Shown here: positions 1-10,900 of the stretch, piece by piece
Position numbering within the stretch: position 1 is the stretch's first letter
How the letters are laid out: each line of letters starts with the position of its first letter
Source: Apostichopus parvimensis
Taxonomy: Eukaryota > Echinodermata > Holothuroidea > Aspidochirotida > Stichopodidae
DNA: 22,096 nt
Direction: 5' to 3'
Assembly (NCBI GenBank): GCA_000934455.1
Contig: KN888385.1
Span: 1 to 22,096, forward strand
Program-made: the position numbers and the translations under genes
The notes under the pieces: model-generated
Database searches by the model: none
Told to the model about the DNA's origin: nothing
The model's input: the letters and a program-made list of their open reading frames with translations, nothing else

Positions 1-757
1 GCTGATGTCTAGGACATTTCTTTGAGATATTTCCTAGCGAGGCACCGCACGGTGTGGATAATTGGGTGAAACGCTTGTACTCAAGCGACATACTTTCATG
101 AAAGCAAAAGTATGTACAGTTCCGCTGAAAACTAGGTCTTTTAATGAATTAGATATTTCAACAATAAAAAAATATTACTAAACTTTAAATGCAAGTGTAA
201 TGTCATAGTAGCACATTCAGCTACATAACAAATTCCCCCCAAAAAATTCTTTACAAACGTACACTTGTTGTAAAAACAATTGAAAAGTGGTGTACAGCAA
301 AATCCTAATTTTGTTCTTTACGCCATCAGCGATGAAGACATAATGGATACCTGTGGTCTTCAAATTTGAAGAACGTGGAGATCGAGAACGTAGAAGCATG
401 CGCTAAATATTGTTCTCTCTCAGAGGAGATTGAAATGTCAGATTTCTTGTAATCGCTGGTGTAAGTTGATCCCCTTATCCGCGCAAGATAAGTTATGGGG
501 ATTTGTAATGGGAATGGAATTAAGTAATTAAGTACGTTTGTATCGATTACATTTGTTTAATTTTAAAATTGTTTAAATAAGTCCAAGTTTTAAGCACACT
601 TTTTTTATCGATAGCAAAATGAGTTATCTTGACTATGCGTAGTTAGTTTGGAATTAAAAATAATTTTTTATAATTACGTTACGATTTGTAGTTTATTTAG
701 CTTTGTTTAATTATTTAAATGGGTCTCAAATGGGGTCTCAATGTACCGCAATACAAT
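1..757. other. AT-rich left edge: no supported gene
   Basis: The first 91 bases are open on the minus strand from an ATG at 91-89 to the window edge (30 codons). That might be the start of a coding exon but matches nothing I know. The rest is low-complexity AT-rich DNA; a short minus-strand ORF at 217-399 is unconvincing. Confidence 0.4.
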
Positions 758-957
758 TGTTGGAGTGCGACTTCTCCCAGTGTTAGTAAGACGATCAGGA
801 ACATTTAGTATAGTATAAGCGTACTCACGGTTTTTCTTCTTCATCTGTTCCCTTCCCTCCCCTCGGTCCCCTTACTGTCCCTAAAAACTTACCACGGACC
901 GGCGAAGTAAAAGACCAGTCGATCACTACGATTGACAAATAAAATCCTGCAAATACA
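758..957 (+). repeat. Possible solo LTR, 200 bp
   Basis: Starts TGTTGGAGTGCGACTTCTCC and ends TGCAAATACA, has a TATA-like TAGTATAGTATAAG near 808-821 and AATAAA at 938-943, 14 bases before the end. Length and the TGT...ACA ends suit a short LTR. There is no target-site duplication (ACAAT / TATAC) and no second copy in the window, so this is tentative. The antisense strand has a 45-codon ORF across the same bases, which I take as chance. Confidence 0.22.
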
Positions 958-969
958 TATACGAAAAAC

Positions 970-1230
970 ATTTATCTATGAATATCTGTGGCTTACATTC
1001 CTTCAATAATAGATGAGTCTATGATTATCTGTGGCTTAAAATACACACGAAACACGTTTAGCCTATCTATGAATATATATGTGGCTGTGACAACACTGAC
1101 ATAGCTAATCTATTTATGAATATGTGTGCGTGTATCATGCATCACTTACATCATATTTTTACATATTAATATGTGGGGCTTAGAAAACTTTTAAAGTTAA
1201 CTAATTATGAATAACTATGGCTTACATCAC
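970..1230 (+). repeat. Degenerate repeats of a TCTATGAATATCTGTGGCTT motif
   Basis: Related strings occur near 976, 1018, 1064, 1110, 1165 and 1206, each combining ATGAATAT-type text with TGTGGCTTA, and twice followed by ACATCACTTAC. Spacing is uneven at 40-55 bases. This is a decayed minisatellite. Confidence 0.55.
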
Positions 1231-1300
1231 TTACAAACTATATATATATCATTTAATATATGTAAAAAATCTACTTACAAAATGGGCAGAGAGAACGCAA

Positions 1301-1503
1301 GAAAATCCTGTATTTAGTTAAAAAAATCCTGAATTAAGTTCCGAAAATCCTGTATTGAGTTCCAAAATTCCTGAATTTAGTTCCGAAAATGTTGAATTTA
1401 GTTCCAAAAAATCCTGTTTTTAGTTCCGAAAATCCTGTGGTTATTTCCTTTACGAATTTAAATATCCTCCGAGACAGCAAAGAATCCTGTGTTTAGTTTC
1501 GAA
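1301..1503 (+). repeat. Minisatellite of ~21 bp, about eight copies
   Basis: Unit close to AAAATCCTGTATTTAGTTCC. Copies start near 1302, 1324, 1345, 1366, 1386, 1405 and 1427, with a further one near 1481 after a gap. Variation is mainly CCTG(T/A)ATT(T/A)AG. The unit is A/T-rich with a conserved CCTG core. Confidence 0.8.
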
Positions 1504-2016
1504 TTACGATAATGTGGGTATCGAAAATATATATAGATTCGTTTTTTAGGTCGAGACGAATTGTTATGTTATAATGACAAATTTCACAGTGAATATATTT
1601 GTCAACATATTTGGTATATGTGAAACCAGAATATTGCCGAAATCTCCGGTATGACGCATATTTGGTATAATGCGCTCCATAATACGAGTAGGAATTGTTC
1701 GTATTGACTTATACCAGACCAAATTCTCCAGCTCTCCAGTAGCTTGTTCATGTGGAATAAACGCGAGTTTTCCCAGTAATATTATCTGTCAATGATAAGA
1801 TATATTATATTGTTCTACTGGAAACCGCCATAAGGAACATTTGTCCATAAATATTGTTGGTACTGTGGAGGAGATAATCCATTCCGAAGTGTGCAAATGA
1901 AGTTACAATTTAATAAAAGGTCACACAAAATAGAGCCTGGGTAACAAACAACTTGTCCCATGAACACTCAACCCCAGTCCCATTGAAGGTATAGTGGTTA
2001 TAAGTTGTCGTCTGCT

Positions 2017-2022
2017 TATAAA
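2017..2022 (+). promoter_or_regulatory. TATA box candidate
   Basis: TATAAA followed by GGC. About 25-55 bases downstream lies an imperfect hairpin with arms CGTACAG and CTGTACG (2043-2071), near where transcription would start. It lies 138 bases before the ATG of the small ORF at 2160. Confidence 0.3.
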
Positions 2023-2159
2023 GGCTATATACTGAAAGCCCGCGTACAGTGTACACAGACAGGCCTGTACGTGCAGGGTCTATTCAGTGCATCGATAGAT
2101 CAGATAAATTTAAATAACAATATAGCAGTACAATTCCTGCATACTTTGATGAATGGCTG

Positions 2160-2381
2160 ATGAACGCACAAGCTGGTAAAGACATTCGTGATTATCTGGA
2201 TCAAGTTATACTTACCCTGCCTGATCTAGCCTTGATGCGCTTAATTCGACCACTGAAATACAGAAACACAAAGAGTAAAGCCTTTTACAACAGTTTGAAT
2301 GGAGCCATCATGCAACAGACTGAACGAATACCCAAATTCCGCCGCCAAGAAAAGAGGACAAAAAAGAAAAAAACAAGATGA
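2160..2381 (+). CDS. Small unrecognised ORF, 73 codons, with Lys/Arg-rich tail
   Basis: MNAQAGKDIRDYLDQ then a Leu-rich helix-like stretch, ending in RRQEKRTKKKKTR and TGA. It has no cysteines, signal peptide or membrane span. The residue mix is more protein-like than that of neighbouring ORFs, and the frame is open upstream through about ten codons, so it could instead be a 3' exon entered at an AG near 2125-2128. A shorter upstream ATG at 2149 ends at once in TGA. A TATAAA lies at 2017. The basic tail might bind nucleic acid or direct nuclear entry, but I do not recognise the family and it may not be a gene. Confidence 0.28.
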   Translation: MNAQAGKDIRDYLDQVILTLPDLALMRLIRPLKYRNTKSKAFYNSLNGAIMQQTERIPKFRRQEKRTKKKKTR

Positions 2382-2496
2382 TTTAGTTTTATTTTTGTTA
2401 TATGGTATTTTCACTAATTAATTGTGAGCGGAAACCCAAACTAACCTTCCCGTACCATTCTGAATATCCCGGCACACTTTATTCAGGCGCTAATCC

Positions 2497-2748
2497 AGGA
2501 TTTTCTAACCCGGGGGACGCGAATTACCATCTAAGCGGAGCGCCACCATCGGTTGGCGCGCAGAAGAAAATTTCTGGTTTTGATACCCCCAGATCAGACC
2601 CGAAATGGCACTTCTCGGGCTTGAAAATGACCAACCAGATGTACACTTTTGCCTGAGAACCAAGCATTTCCCAATATTTTTTTTCATCTATAACCTTTTT
2701 GATGATTGTCACCAGTCACACATCATGTTCGACCTCATCGCATGTCCT
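2497..2748 (+). repeat. Left arm of a large inverted repeat
   Basis: About 252 bases whose reverse complement matches 3144-3398 closely, apart from small indels and scattered substitutions (for example AGGATTTTCTAACC at the outer end and CCTCATCGCATGTCCT against CCTCATCGCATCTCCT at the inner end). Short ORFs on both strands in the two arms encode similar peptides only because the arms match. Confidence 0.92.
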
Positions 2749-3143
2749 GTGGATTATTGCTCTTGTAGGTGATTCTACGTCGCGGCCCACAATACCCGTA
2801 AGCCTCACGTTTCTAGGTTTTAAGCCCATTATTTGTTCAGAATTTGAAAATTCACATTCCTCGTGAATAAATTCATTTCAAAACATACCCATATTGTTGC
2901 GCAAAATTTCATCTATGGACAACCAATATAGAAAAACCTCCTTCAATCCCTAACAGACCGGTCAAAATTGCCCGAGTAGAGGGAAGTATGATGAAGAATG
3001 TTGGTCAGGAAATTTTCGAAAATTCAGACACAATTAATTTATTGGTGTACAAATATTAAAACCTCTTTATAACGGCTATTATCAAACTTCGTTGAAGGAA
3101 ATGAAAAAATACCAGATATTTTCGAAACCGAACATTATGTACT
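2749..3143. other. Spacer between inverted-repeat arms: no gene seen
   Basis: 395 bases of AT-rich DNA, which would form the loop if the arms paired. I see no ORF or motif that I can name. Confidence 0.7.
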
Positions 3144-3398
3144 AGGAGATGCGATGAGGTCCAACATGATGTGTGACTGGTGACAATCTTCAAAACGGTT
3201 ATGGATGGAAAAAAACTATTGGGAAATTCTTAGTTCTCAGGCAAAAGTGTACATCTGGTTGGTCATTTCAAGCCCGAGAAGTGCCATTTCCGGTGATCTG
3301 GGGGGTATCAAAACCTGCAATTTTCTTTAACGCTGCGCGCCAACCGATGGTGGCGCTCCGCTTAGATAGTAATTCGCGCCCCCCGGTTAGAAAATCCT
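3144..3398 (-). repeat. Right arm of the large inverted repeat
   Basis: About 255 bases, the reverse-complement partner of 2497-2748. The match stops abruptly at both ends, so the boundary is probably the true edge of a duplicated dispersed element in opposite orientation. Confidence 0.92.
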
Positions 3399-4700
3399 AG
3401 ATACGACCCTGTTACACCCAACCATCCCCACCCGAATAAATCAGATGGGCTCAGCCCCGCTCTCATTGGTAGAGACAGAAAATAGCAAAGATTTCTAGTG
3501 AACAGTATATATAACATGTGCGGTCGAAATGTCTTAAAAATTGATTCAAAAGTTGCAAAATATTATAACACTATATGTAGTTTGCATTTCAGCACCCTCC
3601 ACTTTACCAACATTTCACAAAGGACAGGGAAAATCCCTCCCCGGACGGCATAAATTGCTAACCCCTACCCGTACAAAATGTTGGTTGCGCCCCCAGATGG
3701 TCCAAGCATGGTTTGTCTGAGATCCCAAAACATCATTGAAACTAATAATAGGTTAACTTCTTGTAGCTTGAACATAAGGTTACCATTTTTGATATATAAA
3801 TGGATAATATCCATTCCACGTTCTTCTTTAATCCAATTTTACTTATTTAATATACCTCTTCGACTGTTGGCCCATGACTTTGGCTTGACCCAATTATCCA
3901 CACCTCAAATATCCATAATAAATGTGTACGTCTATGGGATATAGCCTTACACCTAAGCCTTACTGCGATTACAAGTTGGCTGTGCAGCTTGGCTGATGAA
4001 TATTCATAATGCAAAGTCGTACTGATCAATAGTTATGCAAAACACAGTGAGACACATTTAAAATAAGAATTCTTTTACAATATTCCAGGCAACGTCATAT
4101 ATGTAGTTAACTTTACTACTGCAAAATTACTGGCCAGTACAGCAGTAACATATGTCATGTAAAACAAGAACAACACAAAACCTGATTTTGGTCGCTACAA
4201 AAATATTTACAAATTATAACCAAAAATATTTCATAGATACAGTTCATAACAGCTAGCTGACAGTGAATAAGAATAATCTTTTGATCAGTATTTTGAAATC
4301 TATACAATTTGAAACAATGAAATCAACAAATGTATAATGAAGATTCAGGAATTGACATTGCTTCAGCCTTCACCAGTCTCATGTTGCCTCCTGGTCACAT
4401 AAACAGTTCACGTATTGTGTCCATGATAATTGCCCAAGAACAAAACGAAACAGCATGGTAGAGTTGAAAAAACTTGAACATTCAATGAAAGTAAATATGT
4501 CAGTAATAAAATTACATCATAAGGAAACCTTCAATCCAACTATAAAATTGATCAAACTTAATTTAAGATTAGAAAGCATATTACGAATTACCAAAAAGTT
4601 TTCAAACATATCCCACACACACCCCAAAAAATGCAAACAAAGGATCGATATTGTTATACCTTTGCAACTTTCGGAAATTTTCTTCGACAGCTGAGCTATA
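3399..4700. other. Region 3' of the arginase gene: no supported gene
   Basis: AT-rich; it should contain the arginase 3' UTR and transcript end near 4700. The plus-strand ORFs at 3678-3944 and 4455-4694 look like chance. No AATAAA or ATTAAA is present on the minus strand between 4000 and 4700. Confidence 0.5.
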
Positions 4701-4939
4701 TCAATATTTCAACAAAGTCATTGCTTCATTTCTCTGATTCTGTTTCAAAGTGGCAGATTTCTTGTGTTTCAGAAATTCTTCCACACTAAGCAGCTGGTAA
4801 TCCTGAGGATATTCACCCTCTCGCTTATTGCAAAGAGCTCCGCCAACTAGCCTGATGGCACAGTCGATGGCGAGTTCCTTGTCCGCTTGGGTACCAATGG
4901 TTGGGTTGACCTCCACCACATCCATGGCACTCACCATTC
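4701..4939 (-). CDS. ARG: Arginase exon 8: C-terminus and stop
   Basis: 239 nt, residues 325-402 and TGA. The acceptor ends TTAATTAATGTAG. It begins with the strand [10 protein letters not shown] (Glu333 binds the guanidinium group in the family), followed by the final helices and a Lys-rich tail of about 22 residues ([10 protein letters not shown]...). I found no AATAAA or ATTAAA on the minus strand in the 700 bases after the stop, so the 3' end is not placed. Confidence 0.95.
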
Positions 4940-7900
4940 CTACATTAATTAAAGGGGAACAAATTAAACATGAGATTTGACTACAAAAAGCATGCTAAGA
5001 AGTTAGTATTATTTACTTTTCAGGAAAGTTGTTATTAGAAATTTTAAGAATGACAATTAATAGCATTTTGTTTTGTATAACAATTACTATACAATACAGC
5101 ACATTCCTTTAGAAAGGCTGAAAATCTTCAAACCCAACAATTTATAATGGATTTTAAGCTGCAGTAGACGTCGTTTTATATATTTATTTTTTTATATTTT
5201 TCTAAATATTTACTTAGTAGTACATTGCTGTATTTTCAGGATAACAGGTACAAGTTTTCATCAATTTAGATCCATATCTTTAAACCTTTGGATTTAACAA
5301 ACCAAACACAGATCTTCATTTCTAGCTTTAATAAGAAACTAACGAAATATTTGATACCAGTGAAGAAAATAACCAAAGCAGACTTTAGCGTTGACACTTG
5401 ACAGTTCTTATGTTAACGTCCAATGAGATGTTTACATTCTTCTACACCAGTGGTTCCCAAACTTGTTCAAGTTGCTGCCCCATTGACTCCCATGCCACAT
5501 CCCTACTCATCTAAGAATGACAATGCTTCATGACACAATTGCAATATGTGACATGATATAATATTAGGAAGGGGGGGGGTGAAAAATATTACCACTCATC
5601 CATTGAATTGGCTCGACTTGCATATTAGATCACTGATATATGTTATATTTATTCTGGTGATGCAAAGTCTGCTAGTGGGAAGCACTGAAATAATGGCAAT
5701 GCTTCATGACACAACTGCACTCTGTGATATGTACTTGTATGGGGAGAGATGGGAATTAACAATATCACCCTCCACCATTGAAATGGCTTTTGAACTCAAT
5801 AGTATTAATACATCAGTCATTGCTTGGAGAGTCCTACAAGACAAGACTGATCTCTGTCTTCTGCTTTAATGCAATTAATAATCACCTACTGTAGGAATTT
5901 CAAATCAAAATAGCAGAAAGCAAAGAATTAATCTTAATTTGATTTTTATGGATGAAGTGTTTACTTACCAGTATTTGCCACTTCTTCTACAATGTACATT
6001 CCTTCTCTTAAGGTGAGCCCACCAGCAGCTTCATGATAAAAAAGTAATGAAATAAATGTCGAGTAGATCATAAAAACGTAATCTTTTTCAATGCGTTTTT
6101 ATTTCAATGTTGTTCAAGATGGTACATTGTACAATGTGGAACTCATTGGAATCACCACCATGTTTGTCCTGTGCGCTGCACAAGAGAGAACATTTATTTT
6201 CAAATCAGAGGTAGATTCTTTGCATGGTATAAGTTAGAATCAACGGCACTTCCTTATTACAGTTTCACTCCTTACAAAGAATTTACCTATTTATACTATA
6301 TTATAAAACTTACTGGTTCCAAACCTCGATCCCCACCCCTCCCTTTTCCATGATGGCCAGGACCTCTTCTCTGACACATGCTATTGCTCAAATAATAAAG
6401 CAAATGACTTTGCTGTGGCAAAGAAATGCTACGTGGTGTTGATTATCTGAAGCAGTGAACTGGTCAGTCACCTGAGAGCAAGTTGTGTGGTTCTAGTCCA
6501 TAGCACTAAGTCGGAAAAACAATGACAGTTTACCTTTTGTGCCTGTGCTTGGTGTAACGGACGGATCCAAACTGTCCACATCGAAACTGAGATGAATTGG
6601 TCGATTTCCCCTGAAATGTGCCAAAAGTTAGTTAGATTATACTTGATAATGGACACTTACTGTAGTTATGAATGACCAGTTTAGGTATACTTATTGATCT
6701 TCAATCAAATGAAGGAAAAATTGAAACCTTCAAATTTGATAGGAAAATTTCAAAAATTTGAGTGAACATGGATAAAAGACTCTGCTGTTGCATCGTCGTG
6801 TATAACACAGCCTACACTAGTTACATACAAATAGCTTGTCAGTTCAAAGCAAAAATGATAAAAGGCTCTCCAAAGTTATATCCAATAGGCAGATAGGTCT
6901 ATTGATATTTGAGAGATGAGTACAAACTGTCTATGACTGCATAAATGCCACTTGTCTGATGTATTTGATACTTGAGGGTACTGCAACAAAACACGTAATC
7001 AAATTTAATGGTATCATCAGGGGAATCACAATTGCCTCTTAGATATACAACAGAAACATCAACGGTGAGAAGAAGGTGAGGGGCAAAGTCTGAATGGCCA
7101 ACTGTCGCATTATAACTAACTAATTCTGCTTTCAATGGGGCATATTTCCTTCTCACATGCTTTTTTTCTATTCTACTATTTTAACTTCAAAGCGGGTGGT
7201 TGCCATAAAGTGTAGCATACATACAATTGTCAAATTTTAACATTGTACTCAGCCAGTGGTTTTATACATAATGAGGGTTCTTGTACTAAGTATTTGGAGC
7301 AATCTACAAGCTAAGTCAATGATCCATCCAAGTTATCTTTTTAAAAATGGGTAAAGTTAAGATCATCACTACAAGCAAGGTGTCACAAAGAAAACACCCT
7401 ATCATGACTACATATGTTTAAGATTATCACTACAAGCAAGGTGTCACAAACAAAGACAACACCCTATCATGACTCCATACTATAGGTTAAGATTAGTACT
7501 ACAAGCAAGAAGGAACTAAAAAAGTCTCCAACAATTGAAGATAATTATTTTCATCTCGTCAGAATAAATATGATCAACGTACTACTGCTTTGCCGTTTTA
7601 AAGACCGTGACCGAAATGATTCACCGATAATGCAGGTCGCCCTGCAATTTGACCAGACTAACACAAGATCCGTAAACCGATAAGAGCCATTTTCTTTGTA
7701 AAGGTACAAACAACAAACCTTGGATTGATGGCATCTATAGACCTGGCCAGGATTTCTGGTAATCCGTGCTTGTCAACATCATGGATGGAATATGCTGTCA
7801 TGTTGAGCTGATCTATGATGTATCTGGTAGGAACAAATTAAAGTCTAAGTTTACAAAATCATTTAATACAAAAACGGGAATTTGTGATGAAAGAGTGGCA

Positions 7901-10900
7901 ACAGCCAAGTTTACCGGTGAGCAATACCTTCAAATCTACAAATATCTGTCCCAGGACAATCAAAAACATAATACAGGAGTTTTTGCTTAATGTTCTACCA
8001 AGGCCTAGAAAAATTGGTTGGAGCAATGGGCAATGCTGATGCCCAATGCCATAAAGGCCTCCATACCTGGTTACGTCAAAATTATGGGCCAACTGTTTAT
8101 TAAGGACCACTAAGCTCTGTACTTGCTTTTATATAAAAGCTTGTTTCTAATGTAATTCTCCCCCCCCCCACCCCCACACCCACTCCTGATTAAAATTTCT
8201 TCAAATTTACAGCTTTGAAAAAGAGCCCAAAGGTCTTCGTTACTACTACAGTTGTCCTTAACTAATTATGAAAGACGAAAATTTAAGGTAAATACAAAGG
8301 AATCCTGCAAATACTCTTTAAAATTTACGGCCAATAATGAAAATATTTATTGTATGGTTTTATTATTTTGTGTGGAAACAATTCTATGACAATTTGCAAA
8401 CCCAGTTTAATATGATACTTGAGTGGATTTTCAAGTCACTTACTTTTCTCCTGCATGTAGGTCCCTCAGGCCAATAAAAGCGATATTCTTCGCAGATATT
8501 GTTGGCTTCAACCATTCTAGGCCAGGGATTTGTGGCATGTACTCTCGCAGTTCTTTGACGCAAAAGGACAGGACCATGCCGTTCATATTTCCCGACGGAG
8601 ATGTCGTTGGTAAATTGATGTCGGTGTGGGCGTCAATCCACAACAAACAAATATCTGGTTCAGTTAGGCTGTGACCATGAATGGATCCTGTCGATAGGCT
8701 ATGATCCTCACCCACAAGGATGCAAACCTCACCTGCTGATACAATGGTCTGGACAGACGAAGCAACCTAGCAAGAAAAGGAGATATATGATACCCTTTGA
8801 GCCAAAAAATGCATGTCACAACAAATCATATTGGCTTGTAGCATTAGTGGCACATATATAGTAGTACAGCAGGTATATTTTATGTGGAGCAAGCGTTAGC
8901 ATTTCAAACAGACAATAACACAAGGTTACGACACTGTCATTGTAGACATACGAGGGGCTACTTTTGATCAATAAGTCAAAGAATTACATACAGTATCAGC
9001 TACTCATGTAAAGTTGGAAGCGATGTTCAGTGCCGCTCATATCCAGAAAATGCTCCGGAATAAGTCTTTGACAAAGGTGACATTTGTCAAGGATAAGGAC
9101 ACTTTTTCACCAAAGACACCTTTGACAAGGTGACATTAATCAACTTTTTGTTGTCAGTAGGAAGTATATTCCAAAGCTCAAAAGCTGCAAAGCAGAATGA
9201 TCAAAAGGATATAAATGGCAAGGTTCCATTTGGGTTTAAAAGAAGATGCATTATATGATGGAAGGGACCAGTAATAGGAATATGTATCCAATTAGGTTGC
9301 ACAAATGAGGTGTGGAGCAGGGCCATTGAAAGCTTTAAAGGTAATAATAAGAAGTTTAAAATCAATACAATATGAGATGGGCAACACATGAAGCTGCTGT
9401 TACACTGGAGTGATATGTTGGGCCTTTTCCGTTCAAGTGACAATTGTGGCTGCTGTGCATATAAAAATCAGGACAAATTTGGTACTTTCTTCATATTTCA
9501 CGTAACGGACAAGACTACCAGCTTCTGTATCTACATTGGTTGACATGAAATACATCACAAGGTTACATCAGCATATTGCATACATTCCACAAATGAATAA
9601 AATCATGGGCAGAATGTGGTAGGCAACAACAATAAAATGTAAAATGTAATAAGGAATAAAACCCAACCACCCATTAAAATATAGACTCAACCAGATGTGC
9701 AATAATGCATTGGAGTTTTGTTGACATAATTAGATCACCCGTTTAGGAATGTTACATCTGATAATTTCTCTCGTTGATTTACAAGGATTTTACAGTTTGA
9801 CCTGAGCTGACCTCATATGACATAAACAATAGGCACCTGGTTTTCAAGTTTTCCTACTTGAGATACCTCGTTTACAATGCTTCACATATTGCCCTCTGCT
9901 GACCTGAAATGATCACCAAACATCTTTTAAGTTTTCCTTTACTGAATATGGGACATACACATGTCAACATGAAATCCATCCAGGTTTTCATGTAACGGTG
10001 ACCTTAAATAATCCTTGATCTCCACCAAAAACCATCAGTTTTTTAAACTTATATGGGGCATTTTGTACGGTATTTTTTGTAGGTACAATGTGCTTTACAG
10101 GTCCAGTATCACCAACACATTTACTGTACATACACACAAACACAACATTACGACGAAAATTCCAATGATCTCTATTTAAAGAGAAAGTCAACTGAAAGTG
10201 TTTGAATACGTTTTTTTCTCCAGCTGGGTATCATATTAAGTTCTTCAGATAAGAAGGGGATTTCCGAATGTCTAACCTTGCATTAGTATGTCCTATGACA
10301 GTTGTAAAGCAGGAAATAATTGTGTAATCATTGTACCTTTCCTGATTGAAAAGGAAGTCTTTATTACTAATACATACACATAGGATACATAAACACACAT
10401 ACCGTATATATTAAGGACAAATCCAGACTAACAACCCGACTGAGCCCCCGTGAAGTTTATGACCGACTTTATTTTTGTGTCCTTTTTTGTAACAGACAGG
10501 GGGAGGGGATTGAAAGTACATCTATACTCTAACAATTCCTCAACAGATTAGAATCTGCTCTCTCCATCATTTTCTATAATTCAAGTCAGCTGATAATAAA
10601 ATAGATGTACATTTCAGTTGCACTGCTAGATGTGTATATAACAACAACAAAGTGAAGGAATCATGGTCAACCTGGCTACTGTATTCCAAGAAGACTGTCT
10701 ACCTTTCCGCCATTATCCATGGAGGCCTCTTGGAGGAGATGCTGCAGATGCAAACAGCTTTTGACGCACTGCATCAGATCACAGGTACTTGTAACTCACT
10801 ATCACATGTTCATCACATGGTCATTCACATGGCCTTACGGGATGTCAATTACCTTTTGCAAAGCTCTACCTAGAGAGTGGGAGTTCTTCACGAGAGGTTG

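Noticed and set aside
2505..3400. Two related small proteins on opposite strands with VLRQKCTSGWSF
   Set aside because: The similarity is fully explained by the inverted-repeat arms; both frames are short and lack conserved starts or ends.
8440..8715. 91-codon ORF as a free-standing gene
   Set aside because: It is most of arginase exon 4 read from an internal ATG.
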